From Larix sibirica (lineage: Eukaryota; Streptophyta; Pinopsida; Pinales; Pinaceae), in NCBI GenBank assembly GCA_004151065.3, contig NWUY0300128306.1, positions 1-12,664 of the forward strand: a stretch of 12,664 nucleotides of DNA. Reading direction: 5' to 3'. Positions 8,086 to 12,664 of this stretch are shown here, piece by piece (position 1 is the first letter of the stretch; each line of letters begins with the position of its first letter). The translations under genes were made by a program, and so were the position numbers. The notes under the pieces are model-generated. The model did not search any database, had not been told where the DNA came from, and saw nothing but the letters and a program-made list of their open reading frames with translations.

Positions 8086-10020
8086 ATGCGGAAGACAAGC
8101 TTTATGTAGCGCGCAATGGGGGTTTCTCATTCTCCACCAGTGGGTTGGAGGCCTTTTTTTGGCAAATAACATACTACAGTCGCTTGTCAAGTTCCCAAGG
8201 TGGGCGATGGGCTCTTGGGTAACTTTTGAGCATGACTTCTCACCCAAAATAGGCTAGCTGACCTCCGAGGCTTTACTATTCTAGTGTCCAAGAACCTAAT
8301 TCACAAGCCCATCAAGCTCCCGAGGTGAGTGATGTAAGGGAGAAGGAAAACTCTTTGGGCAACTTGAAATTTGGGGAAATATTTCTACAACAAAATATAA
8401 TCTATGATTTGCTATACATGTCTCTTAAATCAATCTAAGATGTGAAATTGAGGTGCCAACACCTTTGGTGGGTTATAGGGATGTGATAAGCTTATGCTTG
8501 AAATACTTTGAATTGGGCTTCAAATTTTGATAGAAGACAACTTACCTACCTTAAAAAACCATTCTAGCTTTAATGGCATCTAAAAACCACCCAAAGTAGG
8601 TTTGATTTCCATTAAAAATTAATTAAGGTTCATTGGATTTTGTCAAAATTGAAGTGTAACTCTTTTCCAACTTATTGGATCTTGAAATGGTAAAATGTAG
8701 TGTGTAATAGAAACACAAATATTTCCAATGAGTCGTTGGACACTTCATTTTGACATCGAGAACATATCTTCATAATTAGTGAAGTTCAACAAACCTCATG
8801 GACAAGAATGTTTTTAAAGCACATTCACTTACTTATAGGTGTTGGAATCCAATTCTATTACTTGCATTGGATTTGTAGACCCCAAAAACCAATCGATAGA
8901 CCCTCCTAGAGAAAAAAATGCCATTTCAACAAGACACCCATTTTTTGTGTTCAAAGGTGTTTATAATTAGAAGCACTAGTCTCGCATAGGATGATGCATT
9001 GCTAGAATTAAGTTCCATCTACTCGTTTATGATCCTTGTTATATATGATTTCAATATGTTCATTGATGTCAGTGAAATCTCTTAGCATTTCACTTATTTT
9101 ACTCTGGGAAAATGGTCCATTGGCCTTCGATGCCAACACTTGGTAAACAATGCAAATTTTGTTGGTTTTGATTGAAACTTGTTTGCACTCTTTCAGGTGA
9201 CCATGGACATGTATAACATGATTAAAAAGTATAGACATCCATTTTTTATGTGTGACCTCAATCATTTATTTGTTTCCATCGCTTAACGTGCCACTTCCTC
9301 CATACATAATGTAAACATTTTGGTGGGGAAACAATGAATTGTGCAATACGATTGAGTGGGTTGCCTAGTTATGATTGTGTTAATGGGCACAACCCAATGC
9401 CAATATGATATAGTTCAAATCATTGATAAACATGACTTTTATCACTTCCATGTGCACATTTTGTTAGGCCCGATCTCGTTCACTGACTTCATGCCCAACC
9501 CTATGTGAGACCTCTTATCATTCAGTATAGTGACTATCCTCATATTTTGGTCTTTAATGCTACCTAAGACTACAACGCATGGCAACTAAGTACAATGTCC
9601 CAAAGCTCATTATATCTCATAGTGACATAATCAATTTGATGATCATGAATGTGCATGAGTCATGAACACAATATGCATAACCACAATTACACTAATGCCA
9701 AAATGAGATATGCATAAAATCTTGTTTGAACCAAACTTTACAAAATAATCATTGATGAGCAAGCGAGGTTATGTTGTATGCAAGGTGTCAGATGCTAGTA
9801 AGCATGATTTTAAACCATAAACTTAAATTCAACTACCAAGTGAAAGAGATCGGTAGTCATGCTCATATATCGTCAAGATTACTCAAGAACATCATGAAAG
9901 TAATATAAATTAAGCAATCATTACAAATGATGAAGAGATGCCAATTTTTTTTTTAAAGGGGTCTTGAAGTTTGCCAACTTAGGGTAGGTTGAGATCTTGA
10001 CAAGAGACGTTTAATCATTT
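8086..10020. other. non-coding interval, no gene recognised
   Basis: I find no protein motif, RNA gene or clear repeat boundary. A stop-free + frame continues to about 8221 from near 7993 without a usable ATG or any recognisable motif. An 85-codon minus-strand ORF at 9008-9265 is the longest open frame here, and I cannot assign it. Gag-like sequence becomes readable only from about 10021. Confidence 0.45.
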
Positions 10021-10026
10021 CTAAAG

Positions 10027-10419
10027 TTGAGTCTTAGAGTTCAGAACATTATGGAGGATACTTTGTTGGATCTCTTTATGGACACTTTAAAGGAGAGCAT
10101 TCAACATGAGGTGCATCTCTTAGATCCTGAATCCTTGGAGAATTCTCCCAATGTGGTAAGAACGTTTGAAAGTAAAAGCATGGCTACTAGAAGGGTTTCC
10201 ACTAACACTTATAGAGAGCACAATGTTCCCACTTTTAACCTCACTCAACCTACATGGTTGACACCTCAATGACTAGATGAAAGAAGAGCAAAGGGACTAT
10301 GTTTCAATTGTGATAACAAGCATAGCGAGGGGCATAATCTCGATGAGAATAAATTATTCGATGTCGATTGTGAAAAAGAAGAAGAACAAAAACCGATACC
10401 TTCTCAAGCTCTAGAACTA
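10027..10419 (+). pseudogene. gag C-terminal part with damaged zinc knuckle
   Basis: The frame reads RVQNIMEDTLLDLFMDTLKE, which resembles the gag segment before the nucleocapsid in plant gypsy elements, then LTQPTWLTPQ and a stop at 10270. After it comes RRAKGLCFNCDNKHSEGH (10282-10335), a CCHC-type knuckle. Its cysteines are at 10300 and 10309 and its histidine at 10333, but the expected last cysteine reads as Leu (CTC, 10339), so zinc binding would be impaired. An acidic stretch, DCEKEEEQ, leads to a stop at 10420. Gag packages the element RNA into particles. It continues in the same frame into protease, consistent with a fused gag-pol. Confidence 0.8.
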
Positions 10420-10720
10420 TAAGAGACTACGCCAACCATATATTGTCATGCTTTGGTTGGCATTAACACACCTCAAACTCAAGATAGGAGGATATATTAA
10501 ATAAAGCTAACAATGTTGATTGCTTTTGGTAATATCCATAACTTCATTAATTGCAAATCATCCGAAACTCTCAATTGTTTTCTCTCTTGGATAACCCAAT
10601 TATTGCAATCCAAATGGGTGGAGTTGATGTGATATTAGGGGTCCAATGGTTACAATTGTTGGGAATAATGTCTTTTAATTTTCAATAACTTTTCATGAGA
10701 TTTTTCTTGGAAGGTAAGGA
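10420..10720 (+). pseudogene. gypsy aspartic protease, catalytic Asp lost, internal deletion
   Basis: YCHALVGINTPQTQ (10441-10482) is followed by a stop at 10498 and then LIAFGNIHNFINCK (10516-10557). This aligns with the D-S-G active-site loop, but the catalytic aspartate is Ala (GCT, 10522). After LNCF (to 10581) the frame changes, and NPIIAIQMGGVDVILGVQW (from 10593) resumes in frame 3. The central part of the domain looks shortened. The protease would normally cut the gag-pol polyprotein. The domain is plainly inactive. Confidence 0.75.
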
Positions 10721-10818
10721 AATTGAATTAGAGGTATCCAAGGGGAATTGTCTGAAGTGATAAGATCTAATAGCATGAGAAAGATGTACAAAAGGGACAC
10801 CATGGTGTAACTGTACAA

Positions 10819-11690
10819 TTGTGTTCACTGTATGTTCAAACATCTAAACCCTATGCTTCCTTAGATATTCAAAGAGGTATTGGAAATCGTTCCAATGCAT
10901 TTACAGAGATGCCCAAAGATCTTTTGATTAGTCAAGAAATTGATCACACCATTCACTTGCAATTGAGCATCCTTCTTCTTAACATTAGACCTTACAAATA
11001 CACCTAAGCCCAAAAAAGTGAGATTGAGCACATGGTTCAATAAGTGTTAGAGGATGGCATCATTCGCCCTAGACAAAGTGCTTTATCTTCACCAATGGTG
11101 ATGGTTTACATAAAGGATTGTTCATTGCGCATGTGTTTGGATTATAGAAATTTCAACAAGATCACCATCAAAGATAACTTTCCTATTCAATTCATTGATG
11201 AATTGTTGGATGAATTGCAAGGAGCAATTTCCTTTACTAAGTTGGATCCCCATTAAGGATATCATCAAATTAGAATGAGGGAATAAGACATCCCCAAAAC
11301 AACCTTTAGAACACATTAAGGCCAGTATGATTTTTTGGTGATGCGTTTTTTCCTTACCAATGCACCTTCCACATTTCAAAGCTTGACAAATTCTATTTTC
11401 ACGTCCTAAAAAAATTTGTGGTCGTACTTTTTGATGATATACTAATTTACAACAGATGTTTGGAAGAGGATTTACAACATTTTGATATGGTCTTGAGACT
11501 ATTAGAGGAGCATTGACTATATGTAAATCCTTCCAAGTGTGCCTTTGGGGTCTATGAAGTAGAATATTTAGGTCATGTTGTATCTGATGAGGGCATTAAC
11601 ATGGACCCTAACAAAATTGAAGCTATGATGGAATGGCCAATTCCCAAAACCTTGAAGAATCCTTGATGATTCTTAGGATTGATGGGCTAA
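10819..11690 (+). pseudogene. gypsy reverse transcriptase, decayed
   Basis: HTIHLQLSI and NIRPYKYT (to 11004) precede RT, then AQKSEIEHMVQ and, after a stop at 11041, LEDGIIRPRQSALSSPMVMV, RMCLDYRNFNKITIKDNFPI, FTKLDPH (first catalytic Asp, GAT 11245), GYHQIRM, PKTTFRTH and FLTNAPSTFQSL. Stops interrupt at 11005, 11041, 11254, 11284 and 11317, three of them consistent with GAA changed to TAA. A frameshift at the A-run 11408-11414 moves the reading to frame 3, where VVVLFDDILIYN carries the catalytic FDD-type pair (11433-11438), followed by NPSKCAFG, EYLGHVVS and MMEWPIPKTLKN. RT copies element RNA into DNA. The catalytic aspartates survive, but the protein is not expressible. Confidence 0.92.
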
Positions 11691-12215
11691 TACTAAAAAT
11701 TTGTCAAAAACTATGGTTAAATAATAGCACCTTTAACAATGTTCTTAGAAAAGGATGCATTTTCTCAAATTCAGGAAGAAACCTAAAATTTTGAAAAACT
11801 TAAGAAGGCTATACGTAGAACTCATGTTCTAACCATGCCCAACTTCAAAACAATCTTTATTGCGGGGTGTGATGCCCTAGGGTGTGGCACTGGTGAAGCT
11901 TTAATGTAAAAAGGAAGGCCCCTTTCCTGTGAAAGATGGCAACGTAAAGGAAAGAAATCACTAAAACCCATTTATGAGAAGAAAATGTTAGCCATACTAC
12001 ATGCAGTTAAGTAATGGTACTCATACCTAATAGGAAGACACTTTAAAGTAAAAACATTTAAAGATAGTTTGAAGCACTTCTTGGGACAATGATTATCTTT
12101 AGAAGAGTAGCAAAAATGACTTACAAAGATGCTAGGTTATGACTTTGAAATCATCTACCAAAAGGGAAACAAAATGTGGCAACGAATGCACTTTCTAGGA
12201 AAGAATAACACATTA
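11691..12215 (+). pseudogene. RT connection and RNase H domain, two catalytic Asp lost
   Basis: KFVKNYG, IIAPLTMFLEKDAFS and FEKLKKAI lead into RNase H. Its first Asp is kept in GCDALGCGTG (GAT, 11871), and its Glu is kept in KPIYEKKMLAILHAVK (GAG, 11976). The Asp expected before the DSLK motif reads as Phe (TTT, 12057) and the Asp of the ADALSR-like motif as Asn (AAT, 12185). LGYDFEIIYQKGN marks the end of the domain, after which the frame shifts near 12178. Several stops interrupt it. RNase H normally removes the RNA template during reverse transcription. Confidence 0.85.
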
Positions 12216-12633
12216 AGGCCTTACTTTGTGCTATTTCCATCCCACAAGTTGATTAGATGGAAAAAGCAAGGATAGAATGGCAATAGGACCAAAATCCATG
12301 GAATCTAATTCAACTACAACACGACCCCAGTGCATTAGATAAATTTGCGTGGAAGAATGATTCACTTTAGTATAAGGATTGTCTATATTTATGTAATAAT
12401 TCCCAAATCAAACAGAAGGCCCTTTTGGAATATAACACTTCACCTATAGGGAGACACTTAGGTTTTATGGAAACTTAACACATGATCGAGTAGGATGTTT
12501 TCTAGGAGGGTCTTAAAATTGATCAAAAGTTTGTGGTAGAATGTTTGGTTTTCCAAAAGAACAAAGGAGAGATAAATAAGATCCCTAGTCTTCTAGAATC
12601 ATTATCCATACCAAGTGAACATTGGGAAGAGAT
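12216..12633 (+). pseudogene. integrase N-terminal zinc domain, decayed
   Basis: DPSALDKFAWKNDSL, YKDCLYLCNNSQIKQKALLE and YNTSPIGRHLGF match the start of gypsy integrase. In the HHCC zinc domain the first His is Asn (AAC, 12434), the second His is kept (CAC, 12455), the first Cys is kept (12542) and the second Cys is Phe (TTC, 12551). IPSEHWEE precedes the point where the catalytic core should start, but the sequence changes character at about 12634. Confidence 0.82.
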
Positions 12634-12664
12634 TGTTGGAATATTATTAATATTGAGAGGGGGG
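12634..12664 (+). mobile_element. possible 5' end of another LTR element inserted in integrase
   Basis: At 12634 the integrase reading stops making sense and the DNA reads TGTTGGAATATTATTAATAT, then TTGAGAGGGGGG. A TG start plus an AT stretch and a purine/G-run resembles the beginning of LTRs in some plant elements. Only 31 bases are visible. It could instead be decayed integrase. Confidence 0.35.

Larger units (their letters stand above)
10021..12633 (+). mobile_element. decayed Ty3/gypsy element 3, gag end to integrase N-terminus
   Basis: Domains appear in the gypsy order gag, protease, RT, RNase H, integrase, which separates it from copia (integrase before RT). Coding similarity is spread over at least three frames with many stops. 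No 5' LTR, primer site or gag N-terminus is visible, so the left end is decayed or deleted. On the right it ends within integrase just before the catalytic core. It lies on the same strand as elements 1 and 2 and carries the complementary part of a polyprotein, but without overlap I cannot say whether they are one family. Confidence 0.9.

Noticed and set aside
8029-8247. 72-codon minus-strand ORF with repeated HSQTQTL-like peptides
   Set aside because: The repeat peptide comes from the 24-bp DNA repeat read antisense, and no family features are visible.
9008-9265. 85-codon minus-strand ORF as a gene
   Set aside because: No recognisable motif, no supporting structure, and a length expected by chance in a window of this size.
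11122-11379. 85-codon minus-strand ORF
   Set aside because: It lies exactly antisense to the well-recognised RT domain and is a shadow of it.

Overview
The window looks like non-genic DNA from a large, repeat-rich plant nuclear genome. A gymnosperm such as a conifer is my best guess, inferred from old, heavily decayed chromovirus-type Ty3/gypsy elements in AT-rich sequence with no recognisable host gene. I see no intact protein-coding gene, no RNA gene and no sign of bacterial or viral gene organisation. Nearly all interpretable content is dead LTR-retrotransposon sequence on the + strand, full of stops and frameshifts.

Layout. 1-138: unassigned flank with a CAC/CAT microsatellite. 139-642: the 3' end of a gypsy polyprotein (integrase C-terminal GPY/F module plus chromodomain), then a polypurine tract and an LTR starting TGTTAG at 673. 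LTR-like sequence continues to about 1895. At 1906 integrase sequence starts again at its catalytic core and runs through GPY/F module and chromodomain to a second polypurine tract and a second TGTTAG LTR at 3485, whose homology to the first block ends near 4705. Segments 139-1895 and about 2430-4705 are therefore diverged homologous units. Inside the second, 526 bases are present twice without any mismatch, separated by one N (2939). This is most simply an unmerged contig overlap.

4706-10020 holds no recognisable gene. It has several short two-copy tandem duplications (43, 45 and 36 bp), an array of AATATACAG motifs, and a 24-bp repeat carrying telo-box and TGACGTA motifs at 8034-8085.

10021-12633 is the 5' two thirds of another gypsy polyprotein: gag end with zinc knuckle, protease, reverse transcriptase, RNase H and integrase N-terminal zinc domain. 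Key residues are lost in most of the domains. It stops just before the point where the integrase core would begin, at 12634, where TGTTGGAAT followed by a purine/G-run suggests the first bases of another LTR element inserted there.

Nothing here works as a gene system today. The points worth checking are the probable assembly artefact, the tandem PPT-LTR arrangement with LTR-like sequence joined straight to the integrase core, repeats inside the LTR-homologous blocks, the possible nested insertion at the right edge, and the promoter-like telo-box/ACGT repeat.
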